This document shows positions 17,793-25,487 of a stretch of 40,076 nt of DNA, piece by piece (within the stretch, counting starts at the first letter, position 1; each line of letters opens with the position of its first letter). Source of the DNA: Tardiphaga sp. (GTDB lineage Bacteria; Pseudomonadota; Alphaproteobacteria; Rhizobiales; Xanthobacteraceae). The notes beneath the pieces are model-generated. The model was not told where the DNA came from. It searched no databases and worked only from the letters and a program-made list of their open reading frames with translations. The translations under genes and the position numbers were made by a program. Where the stretch lies: NCBI GenBank assembly GCA_030147505.1, contig JASBVG010000069.1:1-40076 (forward strand), read 5' to 3'.

Positions 17793-17825
17793 GATAGTTG
17801 CACTTCCGCCCTGCGATAGTTGTGC
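17793..17825 (+). promoter_or_regulatory. direct repeats upstream of the PQQ-type dehydrogenase
   Basis: GATAGTTGCAC (17793-17803) and GATAGTTGTGC (17815-17825) are direct repeats spaced 22 bases start to start, about two helical turns. They lie roughly 120-150 bases ahead of the dehydrogenase ATG. The spacing suits a dimeric activator or a promoter with upstream contact. The repeats are seen; the function is inferred. Confidence 0.4.
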
Positions 17826-17943
17826 TAGCATCCCTCTCGTCTACTTCATCCGGCAGACCAACAAAGTTCGTCTCGAACGATCAATAAAACATAGCAGCCT
17901 TAGTTCTCCGCACAGGGAACCCGCTGCACAGGGAGTGAACGCG

Positions 17944-19215
17944 ATGAAATCGATACTGAATCGATCCGTTGTTGCACGATCCGTTCTTACATGCGCTGCG
18001 ATCCTCGCCGTTGTCGGGATCACCCAGGTCAGCGCGCAACAAAAGCTCAAGAGCTACAAATCCGACACCAAGGATTTCTGGACCAATCCGCCTGACGACT
18101 GGTTCCTCGGTGATGAGACCGAAGCGCAGAAAGGTCTCGCGCCGCCGTCCGGTCCTCCCACCGGCGCGTCCGACAAGGAACTTGTCGACATGATGAAGAA
18201 GATCAAGCTACCGGCGGGCTTCAAGATCGAGGTCTATGCCTCCGGCGTGCTGGCCGCGCGGCAAATGGCCTGGGGCGACAACGGTACGCTGTTCGTGGGG
18301 TCGTTCGGCATCGGCAATGTCTATGCGATCACTGACAAGGGTGGAAAGAAAGAGGTCAAGACGGTCCTGAAAGGCATGAAGATGCCCACCGGCCTCGCCT
18401 TCCAGAATGGCGCGCTCTATGTGATCGATATCGACAAGCTGATCCGCTACGACAATGCGGAAGCCAATCTCGACAATCTCGGCAAGGGGACCGTCGTCTA
18501 TGACGACATGCCCTCCTATGCTGCACATGGCTGGAAATATCTCGCGCCCGACAAGGACGGCTGGTTCTATGTGCCGTTCGGCCCGCCCTTCAATATCGGC
18601 ATTCCGCCGACCTCGCTGTCGCAGATTCGCCGCGTCGATCCGAAGACGGGAAATGCGGAGATCGTCGCCCTCGGCGTGCGTAACAGCGTTGGCGGCGATG
18701 TCGATCCGCGCACCGGCAAATACTGGTTCACCGAAAATGCGCGCGACTGGATCAGCGATGACATGCCGAGCGACAAGCTCAACATGATCACCAAGCTTGG
18801 CGAACATTTCGGCTATCCGCATTGCCATCAGGGCGACATGCCGGATCCTAAATTCGCCATGGGGCACCAGTGTTCGGAGTTCACGCCGCCGGTGCTCAAT
18901 CTCGGTGCTCACGTGGCTCCGCTCGGCATGAAGTTCTACACCGGCGACATGTTTCCCGCCGAGTACAAGAACAACATCTTTATTGCCGAGCACGGTTCTT
19001 GGAATCGGCACAAATATCAGGGCGCACGCATCAAGCGCGTGATCGCCGATCCCGATGGCAAGAACGCCAAGCAGGAGATTTTCGCTTCCGGCTGGATCGA
19101 AGGCGATCAGGGCTATCTTGGACGCCCTGCCGACGTGGTGCTGGCGAAGGATGGTTCACTGCTGATCGCGGATGACTGGGCCGGCGCGGTGTACCGGATC
19201 AGCTACGCAAAATAA
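17944..19215 (+). CDS. periplasmic PQQ-type sorbosone/sugar dehydrogenase
   Basis: 423 aa with a signal peptide (hydrophobic core about 15-28, cleavage near VSAQ) and a six-bladed propeller of the L-sorbosone / soluble glucose dehydrogenase family, which oxidises sugars or aldehydes with PQQ. Family landmarks are LPAGFKIEVYASGV, GNGTLFVGSFG-like blade starts, GVRNSVGGDVDPRTG, HCHQGDMPDPKF, APLGMKFYTGDMFP, IAEHGSWNRHKYQG and GRPADVVLAKDGSLLIADDWAGAVYRI. ATG 17944 is preferred because GGGAG lies eight bases before it; the upstream GTG has poor spacing. A cytochrome c gene follows on the same strand. No PQQ synthesis genes are in the window, and the substrate is unknown. Confidence 0.87.
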   Translation: MKSILNRSVVARSVLTCAAILAVVGITQVSAQQKLKSYKSDTKDFWTNPPDDWFLGDETEAQKGLAPPSGPPTGASDKELVDMMKKIKLPAGFKIEVYASGVLAARQMAWGDNGTLFVGSFGIGNVYAITDKGGKKEVKTVLKGMKMPTGLAFQNGALYVIDIDKLIRYDNAEANLDNLGKGTVVYDDMPSYAAHGWKYLAPDKDGWFYVPFGPPFNIGIPPTSLSQIRRVDPKTGNAEIVALGVRNSVGGDVDPRTGKYWFTENARDWISDDMPSDKLNMITKLGEHFGYPHCHQGDMPDPKFAMGHQCSEFTPPVLNLGAHVAPLGMKFYTGDMFPAEYKNNIFIAEHGSWNRHKYQGARIKRVIADPDGKNAKQEIFASGWIEGDQGYLGRPADVVLAKDGSLLIADDWAGAVYRISYAK

Positions 19216-19350
19216 CTCGGTGGTTCGGGGGCGCCGGCCGCAGGCGGGTGCCCCTGCAGCTTCTCAGTGTGACTCGTACGGAGCTTCCGGGTCTGCGCCT
19301 CCATCGGCTCCGCCGACTGCAACGCATCTCGGAATGACGAGTGTGAAGCA

Positions 19351-19950
19351 ATGGAAATGCCCATGATGCGTCGGCTGCTTTGTGCTGTGCTCAGCCTTGT
19401 TGCTTATGCTGTCGCAACGTCTTCCGCTCCTGCCGCTGACATTGCCGCCGGCAAGGAGAAAGCCGAACTCTGCAGCGGCTGTCATGGCGAGAACGGCATC
19501 TCGCAGATGGAGAACACCCCTTCCCTCGCCGGGCAGCCAGACCAGTTCATCCAGTGGCAGCTCATCTTCTTCCGTGCCGGCACGCGCAAGAACGAGCAGA
19601 TGCAGCCGATCGTCGAGCAGCTCGACAATAACGATATCCGCAATCTCGGTGCTTACTTCGCGTCGCTGCAGCCACCGGAAAAGAAGGCGGATGCCGATCC
19701 CGATCTGTCGGCGAAAGGCAAGCAGGCCGCGGCCGGTCGGCGTTGTGCGTCATGTCATCTCGATAGTTATGCTGGCACCAAGGCGGTGTCGCGCATCGCC
19801 GGCCAGCGTGAGGACTATCTGCTGAAAGCGCTACGCGATTACAAATCGGGTGTGCGTGCCGGTGGCGGCATGGCGGCCATGGCAGAAGTCGCCTATTCGC
19901 TCAGCGAAGAGGAAATCGAGGCGCTGGCACATTATCTGGCGCATTTGTAA
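19351..19950 (+). CDS. diheme cytochrome c (c4-like)
   Basis: 199 aa with a signal peptide (about 5-28, SSAPAADI) and two class I cytochrome c domains, each with a heme motif: CSGCH (about residue 41) and CASCH (about 132). Candidate axial methionines are in the segments before NTPSLAGQP and in the GGMAAMAEVAYSLS region. The two-domain design matches cytochrome c4. It lies 135 bases after the dehydrogenase on the same strand, so it plausibly carries electrons from PQQ to the respiratory chain. The start is uncertain among in-frame ATGs at 19351, 19357, 19363 and 19366; none has a strong ribosome site. Confidence 0.88.
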   Translation: MEMPMMRRLLCAVLSLVAYAVATSSAPAADIAAGKEKAELCSGCHGENGISQMENTPSLAGQPDQFIQWQLIFFRAGTRKNEQMQPIVEQLDNNDIRNLGAYFASLQPPEKKADADPDLSAKGKQAAAGRRCASCHLDSYAGTKAVSRIAGQREDYLLKALRDYKSGVRAGGGMAAMAEVAYSLSEEEIEALAHYLAHL

Positions 19951-19959
19951 CGCCGGGTC

Positions 19960-20063
19960 GTAGGATGGGTCGAGTGCAGGCGCGTAGCGCCGTAGCGAAA
20001 CCCATCGGTCGAACCCATCGCATCGACGAGACGATGGGTTTCGCTTCGCTCTATCCATCCTAC
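19960..20063. repeat. GTAGGATGGGT palindromic repeat
   Basis: GTAGGATGGGT at the left end is mirrored by ATCCATCCTAC at the right end. The inner arms AGCGAAACCCATC and GATGGGTTTCGCT pair, and a second ACCCATCG unit lies between them. It fills the gap between convergent cytochrome c and panE and is the same family as 39454-39550 and the worn copy at 17642. It could fold into a long RNA hairpin and act as a bidirectional terminator. Confidence 0.85.
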
Positions 20064-20066
20064 GAA

Positions 20067-20987
20067 CTACACTCTCTGGTTCTCATATGCCTTCAGATGC
20101 GTATAGATCATCCGCAGCCGCGGTACGGGAACCTTGGCCGCATCGGCGCGTGCGACCAGATCGCCGATGATCTGATCGGCTTCGATCGCAGAACCTGCAA
20201 GGATGTCGCGATACATGGAGGCGGTCATTCGCGATGTCCTGTCCGTGAGCATCGTTTCTGTGCGTTCGATAAACGGCTTGCGCGGCGCGTGCCCATTCGC
20301 GGCTGCTACGGCGGTTGCCTCGTCGCGCACGCCGAGAACGAAATCGCGGCCGCCTGGCGCGGCAATGATGTCGCCGATGGCGCCGCGCATGGACGAGGTC
20401 GAGCCGGCAGCCGTCGCCAGGAACACCCATTTCTCCCACATATCCTGCATGATGGTTTCGGAGGCGGTACCGCCGAAATTGCCGGATTTCATGACGGCGT
20501 CGATGGCCTCGGCGCGTTCGGAGCTGCCGCCGTTGCGTTCGCCGAAGGAGAGTACCTGCATCGGCGTCATCTGCACCACCTCACGCTGGGCATTCAGCGT
20601 TGCGGCGATCTGGCATTGGCCGCCCATCACAGCGTCGGCACCAAAGATCTTCTCGAGCACGTCGAGATGTTTCATGCCGTTGAGCAGCGGAATGATCGCG
20701 GTCTTCGGGCCAACCGCCGGCGCGAAGGACTTGATGGCGTCATCGAGATCGAACGCCTTGCAGCTCAAAAGCACGACGTCGAAGTTTTCGGTCAGCTTGT
20801 CGGCTAGCACCGTGGGAGGATTCTTCAGCGTTACCTCGCCATGAGGGCTCTTGATGACAAGGCCGGCGCTGGCGAGTTCGCTGGCGCGCTTCGGGCGGAC
20901 CAGGAAGGTGATGCCATTTCCGGCCTGAAGCAGCCTGCCGCCGAAATAACCCCCGATGGCACCGGCGCCGACGACGAGAATACGCAT
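20067..20987 (-). CDS. panE: ketopantoate reductase family protein
   Basis: 306-aa NADPH-dependent reductase of the PanE/ApbA family. The Rossmann motif GAGAIGGYFGGRL opens the chain, LLSCKAFDLDDAI and PLLNGMKHLD lie in the middle, and the helical C-terminal domain carries MWEKWVFLATAAGSTS with the lysine expected at the active site. PanE makes pantoate for coenzyme A; several paralogues in this order act on other 2-keto acids, and no pantothenate genes are nearby, so the exact substrate is open. It is transcribed toward the cytochrome gene, with a palindromic repeat between the two. Confidence 0.85.
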   Translation of the reverse strand: MRILVVGAGAIGGYFGGRLLQAGNGITFLVRPKRASELASAGLVIKSPHGEVTLKNPPTVLADKLTENFDVVLLSCKAFDLDDAIKSFAPAVGPKTAIIPLLNGMKHLDVLEKIFGADAVMGGQCQIAATLNAQREVVQMTPMQVLSFGERNGGSSERAEAIDAVMKSGNFGGTASETIMQDMWEKWVFLATAAGSTSSMRGAIGDIIAAPGGRDFVLGVRDEATAVAAANGHAPRKPFIERTETMLTDRTSRMTASMYRDILAGSAIEADQIIGDLVARADAAKVPVPRLRMIYTHLKAYENQRV

Positions 20988-21010
20988 GGAATTAATCCTT
21001 GATGTCCTTT

Positions 21011-21091
21011 GTCATGGCCGGGCTAGTCCCGACCATCCGTCTTCGCCCGTATCATCGAAAGCTGGATGCCCGGGTCAAGCCCAGGCATGAC
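21011..21091. repeat. GTCATGGCCGGG palindromic repeat
   Basis: GTCATGGCCGGGCTAGTCCC at the left is mirrored by GGTCAAGCCCAGGCATGAC at the right, with inner arms CCATCC and GGATGC. The element lies between panE and the SDR gene. The motif is a common dispersed element in Bradyrhizobium-type genomes; only this copy is in the window. Confidence 0.75.
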
Positions 21092-21115
21092 GCTTGGAGA
21101 GAGGCGGCTCTGCGC

Positions 21116-21853
21116 CTACCATTTCTCGCCGAACGGCCGAATTTCCATTTCGAATGTCCAAGCGCTGCGCGGTTGGCTGTAGAGCTGCCAGTAGGATTCC
21201 GCCACCGAGGCCGGTGGCATCAGCAGATCTGGATCGTCAAGCGCATTCGGACCGAGCGATTCCAGCCGGCGCTGCCGCACCCATTCGGTATCGACGCCGC
21301 TGTCGATGATCAGATGCCCCACATGGATGTTTTTCGGGCCGAGCTCGCGCGCCATGGCCTGTGCCACCGCGCGCAAGCCGAATTTGGCTGAGGCGAATGC
21401 GGCAAAGCCGGAGCCGCCGCGCAGGCTTGCGGTGGCGCCGGTGAAGAAGATGTTGCCCTGCCCGCGTGGCAACATCAGCCGCGCTGCCTCGCGGCCGGCC
21501 AGGAAACCTGAATAGCATGCCATCTCCCACACCTTGCGAAACACCCGTTCGGTGGTGTCGAGAATCGGGAAGTTCACATTGGCGCCGACATTGAAAATGC
21601 AGACCTCGAGCGGCGCATGGGCATCGGCGTCATTGAGGAAGGCGATGATCTCCTCCTCCTTGCGGGCGTCGAGCGAACGCGCATGAATGCTGCCGCCCTT
21701 GGCCTCGATCTCGGCGACGAGCGGCGCCAGCTTGTCGCCATTGCGGCGGCCGGCGAACACGGTGAAGCCTTCGGAGGCAAATTTCTTGGCGATCTCGGCG
21801 CCGATGAAATCACCCGCACCGATCACGGCGACGGTGGCGTTGCGTTTGGTCAT
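21116..21853 (-). CDS. SDR-family protein lacking the catalytic tyrosine
   Basis: 245 aa with the short-chain dehydrogenase fold: a modified glycine motif IGAGDFIGAEIA, Arg-Arg in FAGRRNGDKL suggesting NADPH, and FNVGAN in place of NNAG. The active-site Ser143 is present in FFTGATAS, but the YxxxK motif reads FASAK, with Phe153 in place of the catalytic Tyr and Lys157 retained. ATG 21853 overlaps the stop of the upstream isomerase gene by four bases (ATGA), so translation is coupled. A normal SDR redox reaction is doubtful; a related non-classical branch carrying this substitution seems to exist. Its substrate is unknown. Confidence 0.87.
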   Translation of the reverse strand: MTKRNATVAVIGAGDFIGAEIAKKFASEGFTVFAGRRNGDKLAPLVAEIEAKGGSIHARSLDARKEEEIIAFLNDADAHAPLEVCIFNVGANVNFPILDTTERVFRKVWEMACYSGFLAGREAARLMLPRGQGNIFFTGATASLRGGSGFAAFASAKFGLRAVAQAMARELGPKNIHVGHLIIDSGVDTEWVRQRRLESLGPNALDDPDLLMPPASVAESYWQLYSQPRSAWTFEMEIRPFGEKW

Positions 21854-22452
21854 GGTGCGATCATCTCCTCGACTTCGCGTAGCTGCTCCTTGCCGAAGAA
21901 CATCTCCTTGCCGACGAAGAAAGTCGGCGAGCCGAATGCGCCCCGCTCGACGGCATCCTGCGTATTGGCGATCAGCTTCGCTTTGACTTCCGCCTCCTGC
22001 CCGCGGGCCAGCAGCTTGGCGCCATCGAGCCCGGACGAGTTGAGCGCCGCGACTGCGGTGTCGAGATCGTCCATCTTCTTCGGTTCTACCCACATGTGGT
22101 GGAATGCGGCCTCGACATATTGTTCGAACACGCCCTCGAGCTGCGCAGCAATCGCCGTGCGCATCAGATTTAGCGTGTTGACCGGGAAATGCGGATTCCA
22201 TGCATAGGGCCTCACCTTGAAGCGCCTGACGAAACGCTCGGTTTCAAGTTGGTGGAATTCGCGCTTGTTCTTCACGCCGGCATAGGTCTCGGCGGGCGAG
22301 CGATTATTGGTGGCCTTGAAGATGCCGCCGAGCAGCACGGGTAGATAGTCGAACGTTGCGCCGGTCCGTGCCTCGATAGCGGGGATCGCCTCATGGCTCA
22401 GAAAAGCGTTGGGACTGCCGAAATCGAACAGGAACTGGACTGTGTGTGCCAA
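21850..22452 (-). CDS. 2-hydroxychromene-2-carboxylate isomerase / DsbA-like protein
   Basis: 200 aa with the kappa-GST/DsbA-like thioredoxin fold of HCCA isomerases, which use glutathione to isomerise an intermediate of naphthalene-type degradation. The active-site serine sits in FDFGSPNAFLSHEAIP, and the substrate region has RPYAWNPHFPVNTLNLMR; the C-terminal thioredoxin strand is GAFGSPTFFVGKEMFFGKEQL with cis-Pro. The start is TTG 22452, well supported by GGGAGGG six to eleven bases upstream. Its last four bases overlap the SDR gene, so the pair is an operon. No other aromatic-degradation genes lie nearby. Confidence 0.87.
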   Translation of the reverse strand: MAHTVQFLFDFGSPNAFLSHEAIPAIEARTGATFDYLPVLLGGIFKATNNRSPAETYAGVKNKREFHQLETERFVRRFKVRPYAWNPHFPVNTLNLMRTAIAAQLEGVFEQYVEAAFHHMWVEPKKMDDLDTAVAALNSSGLDGAKLLARGQEAEVKAKLIANTQDAVERGAFGSPTFFVGKEMFFGKEQLREVEEMIAP

Positions 22453-22572
22453 GAGGCCCTCCCGGATATCATGATCTTTCCGACCGTCGTTGCAGGCGAG
22501 TGTGGCGCGGCAGGGCTGTCGCGTCCACCCTTTTCATGATGGTCATCATATCGTGATGTCAGGCAGACGCAA

Positions 22573-23922
22573 TCAGATCAAGCGGGTGATGGTCTTCTTG
22601 CGCCAGACGAAGCGGTAATAGCTCGCCTGCAGCAGAAGCATGGCGCAGAAGGTGATCGGCCATGCATACCAGACGCCGGTGACGCCGAAGTGCCGGCTCA
22701 GCAAGATCGCGCTCGGCACCTCGATCAGCGCAATGGCCAGCACCGACAGCAGCGTCGGCACGAAGACGGTGCCCGATGCGCGCATGGTGCCGGAAAAGAT
22801 GCCGGCCATGCCGAACACGATGCTGCTCCACAGCGTAATGTGCAGGAGATGCTGTGACAGATCGAGCACGGCTGCTTCGGTGATGAAGAAACCCATCACC
22901 ACGCCCGAGAACAGATAGATGATCGTTACCAGACCGCCGGTCAGAATGAGGTTCAGCATCAGCGCGGTGCGCACGATGGCGCCAAGCCGCGCGACATCGC
23001 CGCGGCCGATCGCCTGCGCACCGAACACCGAAGCCGAGATCGCAATCGACATGGCCGGAAACTGCGCATAGCTGACCACTTGGTTGACTGCGCCGTAAGC
23101 CGCGGTGGCATCGGAGCCGAAGCCGTTGACGATGCCGAGCAGCGCCAGTTCGGCCACCGACATGGTGACGATCTGGATCGCGGTGGGGATGCCGAGCCGC
23201 AGGATGCGGCCGAGCAGCGACAGGTCCACATGCAGGTGCCGCAGCATGGCCCGGTCCGGCGCCAGCGGGTGGTTGCGGCGGATCAGGTGGATCACAAGCC
23301 ATGTCATGCCCGCAGCCGTCGAGATGACGGAAGCGATTGCCGCGCTGGTGACGCCGAGCGGCGGCAGTCCGGCCCAGCCGAGGATCAATGCCGGCGTGAT
23401 GATCAGGCCCAGCACCGTGGAGATCGCAAGGCCGAGCAGCGGGGTGACGGTGTCGCCGACCCCGCGCATCAGCGATGTCGAGAGCAGGAAGCCGAAAGTG
23501 AGCGGCATGCCCAGCATCATGATGCGTGCATAATCCGTCGCCTGATCGAGAATATTGGTCGGGGTCGCCAGCGCGATCATCAACTGACGGCTGAACAGGC
23601 CGCCGAGCACCGAGATCGTGACCCCGATCACCAGCGTCGCAAGCAGCGCCGCGGCGGCGATTTCCTTCACTTTGTCGCGCTGCCCCGCGCCCCAGGCCTG
23701 ACCGATCAGGATGCCGGCACCGGTGCCGAGACCGATCACGAAGGCGACGAAGAAAAACATCAGTGGGAATACCGACGATGCCGCGGCCAGCGCGTTCACG
23801 CCGATCAGCTGGCCGAGATAGACATTGTTGATGGTGCCGAACAGCGATTGTAGGATGTTGCTCACCATCATCGGTCCGACGAAGACGAGAAAGGCCTGCC
23901 ACAGAGGTTTTTCCGCGGGCAT
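22573..23922 (-). CDS. MATE family efflux transporter
   Basis: 449-aa inner-membrane protein with about twelve hydrophobic helices in two homologous halves, the multidrug and toxin extrusion family that exports cationic compounds with Na+ or H+ gradients. Typical positions include VGPMMVSNILQSLFGTINNVYLGQL near the N terminus, GTGAGILIGQAWGAG, MRGVGDTVTPLLGLAIS, and the second-half AVNQVVSYAQFPAMSI and GTMRASGTVFVP. The frame is open upstream, but ATG 23922 with AGGA ahead marks the first transmembrane helix. It lies 59 bases after the DUF2239 gene on the same strand and could be read from the promoter at 24607. Confidence 0.92.
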   Translation of the reverse strand: MPAEKPLWQAFLVFVGPMMVSNILQSLFGTINNVYLGQLIGVNALAAASSVFPLMFFFVAFVIGLGTGAGILIGQAWGAGQRDKVKEIAAAALLATLVIGVTISVLGGLFSRQLMIALATPTNILDQATDYARIMMLGMPLTFGFLLSTSLMRGVGDTVTPLLGLAISTVLGLIITPALILGWAGLPPLGVTSAAIASVISTAAGMTWLVIHLIRRNHPLAPDRAMLRHLHVDLSLLGRILRLGIPTAIQIVTMSVAELALLGIVNGFGSDATAAYGAVNQVVSYAQFPAMSIAISASVFGAQAIGRGDVARLGAIVRTALMLNLILTGGLVTIIYLFSGVVMGFFITEAAVLDLSQHLLHITLWSSIVFGMAGIFSGTMRASGTVFVPTLLSVLAIALIEVPSAILLSRHFGVTGVWYAWPITFCAMLLLQASYYRFVWRKKTITRLI

Positions 23923-23981
23923 TGGAGAAGTCCTGAATGGAAGTACGTGGCGGCGCGCTTGTCGCGCGCCGCATCGAGACG

Positions 23982-24569
23982 TCAGACGTGATCGGCGAAT
24001 GCGAGCCTGATCACGTGATCGCGGATATCGACGGGCCATCCGGCGATCAGCTCGCCGAATTTGCGGCGGTCCGCGGCGAACAGCGCGCGGGAAGCTTCCT
24101 CGAAATGCGGCAGGTCGCCGGCCATGGTGGACATGAAGTGATAGGCCGCATCGCGTGCGGCGCGGGTACGATCGCGGTCGCCATTGGCGCGGCGGGCGTC
24201 CTCGACCAGTTTGCGCAACGCGACCGAAGCGCCTCCGGGCTGGGCGGCGAGCCAGTCCCAATGTCGCGGCAGCAGTGTCACCTCGCGGGCAACCACGCCG
24301 AGCTTCGGTCGGCCGCGCCCGCGTGGCTCGGCGGGCGAATCGGGCTCTGCCGCTGCCGGGGGCTGCAACCGGGCGACGATCTCGCGATGGGTGCCGCGCA
24401 GGTCGAGATCGATGGATCGGCCGCTTGCATTGTCGAAAATGATGATCGGATCGGCCATCCCCCCGGTGGCGATCTTCACGGCGACCGCCACCTCGACCAA
24501 CGGCCCGGATGCCAGCAGTTTGGGGCCGGCAAAGGCGGTATAGGGAGCTATCATCGTCGTATCCGTCAT
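23982..24569 (-). CDS. DUF2239 family protein
   Basis: 195 aa with the DUF2239 layout: YTAFAGPKLLASGPLVEVAVAVK at the start, IIIFDNASGRSIDLDLRGT, a proline/arginine-rich linker with RGRGRPKLGVVAREVTLLPRHWDWL, and a helical C terminus with ARDAAYHFMSTMAGDLPHFEEASRALF. The function of the family is unknown. The central RGRGRPK plus arrangement resembles a short DNA-binding or AT-hook-like patch, which is speculative. The gene is divergent from the GST gene across a 109-base region holding a strong palindrome, and is followed closely by the MATE gene. Induced detoxification would fit but is not shown. Confidence 0.85.
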   Translation of the reverse strand: MTDTTMIAPYTAFAGPKLLASGPLVEVAVAVKIATGGMADPIIIFDNASGRSIDLDLRGTHREIVARLQPPAAAEPDSPAEPRGRGRPKLGVVAREVTLLPRHWDWLAAQPGGASVALRKLVEDARRANGDRDRTRAARDAAYHFMSTMAGDLPHFEEASRALFAADRRKFGELIAGWPVDIRDHVIRLAFADHV

Positions 24570-24606
24570 GGGAATTCGCCCGTCTCGGTGTTCAAGTTGC
24601 GCGCTA

Positions 24607-24644
24607 ATTATATCCGGGTAATAAATTTGTCAATATTACCCGGA
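24607..24644. promoter_or_regulatory. palindromic operator and minus-strand promoter between DUF2239 and GST
   Basis: TCCGGGTAATA (24613-24623) and TATTACCCGGA (24634-24644) are perfect 11-base arms around a 10-base spacer, and AATTAT-type flanks extend the symmetry. On the minus strand TTGACA (24628-24633) and TATAAT (24607-24612), both perfect consensus but with a short 15-base spacer, overlap the palindrome, so a bound repressor would block the DUF2239-MATE promoter. Each arm with its flank (TTA-CCCGGACGA-TAA) also looks like a TetR-type half-operator. No regulator gene is adjacent. Confidence 0.6.
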
Positions 24645-24678
24645 CGATAATTGTGCGCCTGTTGCCAGGAAGAACCGC

Positions 24679-25344
24679 ATGCTGACCGTCCATCACCTCA
24701 ACAATTCCCGCTCGCAGCGCGTGCTCTGGCTGCTTGAGGAACTGGGCGTGCCGTATGAGATCGTGCGCTATCAGAGGCAGCCGAACATGCTGGCGCCGAA
24801 AGAGTTGCGCGCCATCCATCCGCTCGGCAAGTCGCCGGTGATCACCGACAATGGCAATACGATCGCCGAGTCCGGCGCCATCGTCGAATATATCGTGAAG
24901 GCCTATGGCAATGGCCGGCTGATCCCGCCGGACGATACGCCCGAGCGGCTGCGCTACATTTACTGGCTGCATTACGCCGAAGGTTCGGCGATGACGCCGC
25001 TGCTGCTGAAACTGATATTCGGCATGTTGCCGAAGCGCGCGCCGCTCCTGATCCGGCCGATCGCCAATGCGATCTCATCCAAGGCGCTGGCGACGTTGGT
25101 GACGCCTCAACTCAAGCAGCACATGGCGTTCTGGGAAAGCGAACTCGGCAAGAGCGAGTGGTTCGCGGGCGATGACTTCACTGCGGCCGACATCCAGATG
25201 AGCTTCGCACTCGAAGCCGCCGCCGCCCGCGGTGGACTCGAGAACGGCCATCCGAAAGCGATGGGATGGCTTGCGAAGATCCATGCCCGGCCCGCCTATC
25301 AGCGTGCGCTGGAAGTCGGCGGGCCGTATGAGGTGGGGAAGTAA
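24679..25344 (+). CDS. glutathione S-transferase family protein
   Basis: 221 aa. The N-terminal thioredoxin-like domain has LTVHHLNNSRSQRVLWLLEELG with the early Ser of bacterial GSTs and the glutathione-gamma-glutamyl loop HPLGKSPVITDNG...IAESGAIVEYI. The C-terminal helical domain carries the N-capping box DDFTAADIQMSF. It is a cytosolic enzyme expected to conjugate or reduce electrophiles with glutathione. AGGAAGAACCGC precedes the ATG. It is divergent from DUF2239 over a palindromic operator, which suggests joint control. Confidence 0.93.
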   Translation: MLTVHHLNNSRSQRVLWLLEELGVPYEIVRYQRQPNMLAPKELRAIHPLGKSPVITDNGNTIAESGAIVEYIVKAYGNGRLIPPDDTPERLRYIYWLHYAEGSAMTPLLLKLIFGMLPKRAPLLIRPIANAISSKALATLVTPQLKQHMAFWESELGKSEWFAGDDFTAADIQMSFALEAAAARGGLENGHPKAMGWLAKIHARPAYQRALEVGGPYEVGK

Positions 25345-25350
25345 AATAAC

Positions 25351-25487
25351 ACTCTAACTGTCATCACCCGCGAAAGCGGGTGATCCAGTAACCACTGTTG
25401 CTACGAATCTACACGAGCGTCGGTGTTACTGGATCGCCCGGTCCTAGCGCGCAATTGCGCGCAAGGCCGGGCGACGACAGATTGAGT
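25351..25487. repeat. MITE-like palindromic element, full-length copy
   Basis: A 137-base unit with imperfect terminal inverted repeats: ACTCTAACTGTCATC at the left, and a right end whose complement is ACTCAATCTGTCGTC (12 of 15 match). Inside are CACCCGC-gaaa-GCGGGTG, the pair GATCCAGTAA / TTACTGGATC, and a 16-base perfect palindrome GCGCGCAATTGCGCGC (25447-25462). It abuts the stop codon of the binding-protein gene. A shorter relative with the same ends is at 30087-30133. No transposase is present. Confidence 0.7.

Noticed and set aside
19216..19350. Small gene between the dehydrogenase and cytochrome c
   Set aside because: The short frame at 19172-19366 mostly overlaps the dehydrogenase end and has no ribosome site or similarity; the stretch looks like decayed intergenic repeat.
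22559..23974. 471-codon minus-strand frame overlapping the MATE gene
   Set aside because: Out-of-frame reading of the MATE gene, rich in Arg, Ala and His without membrane helices.
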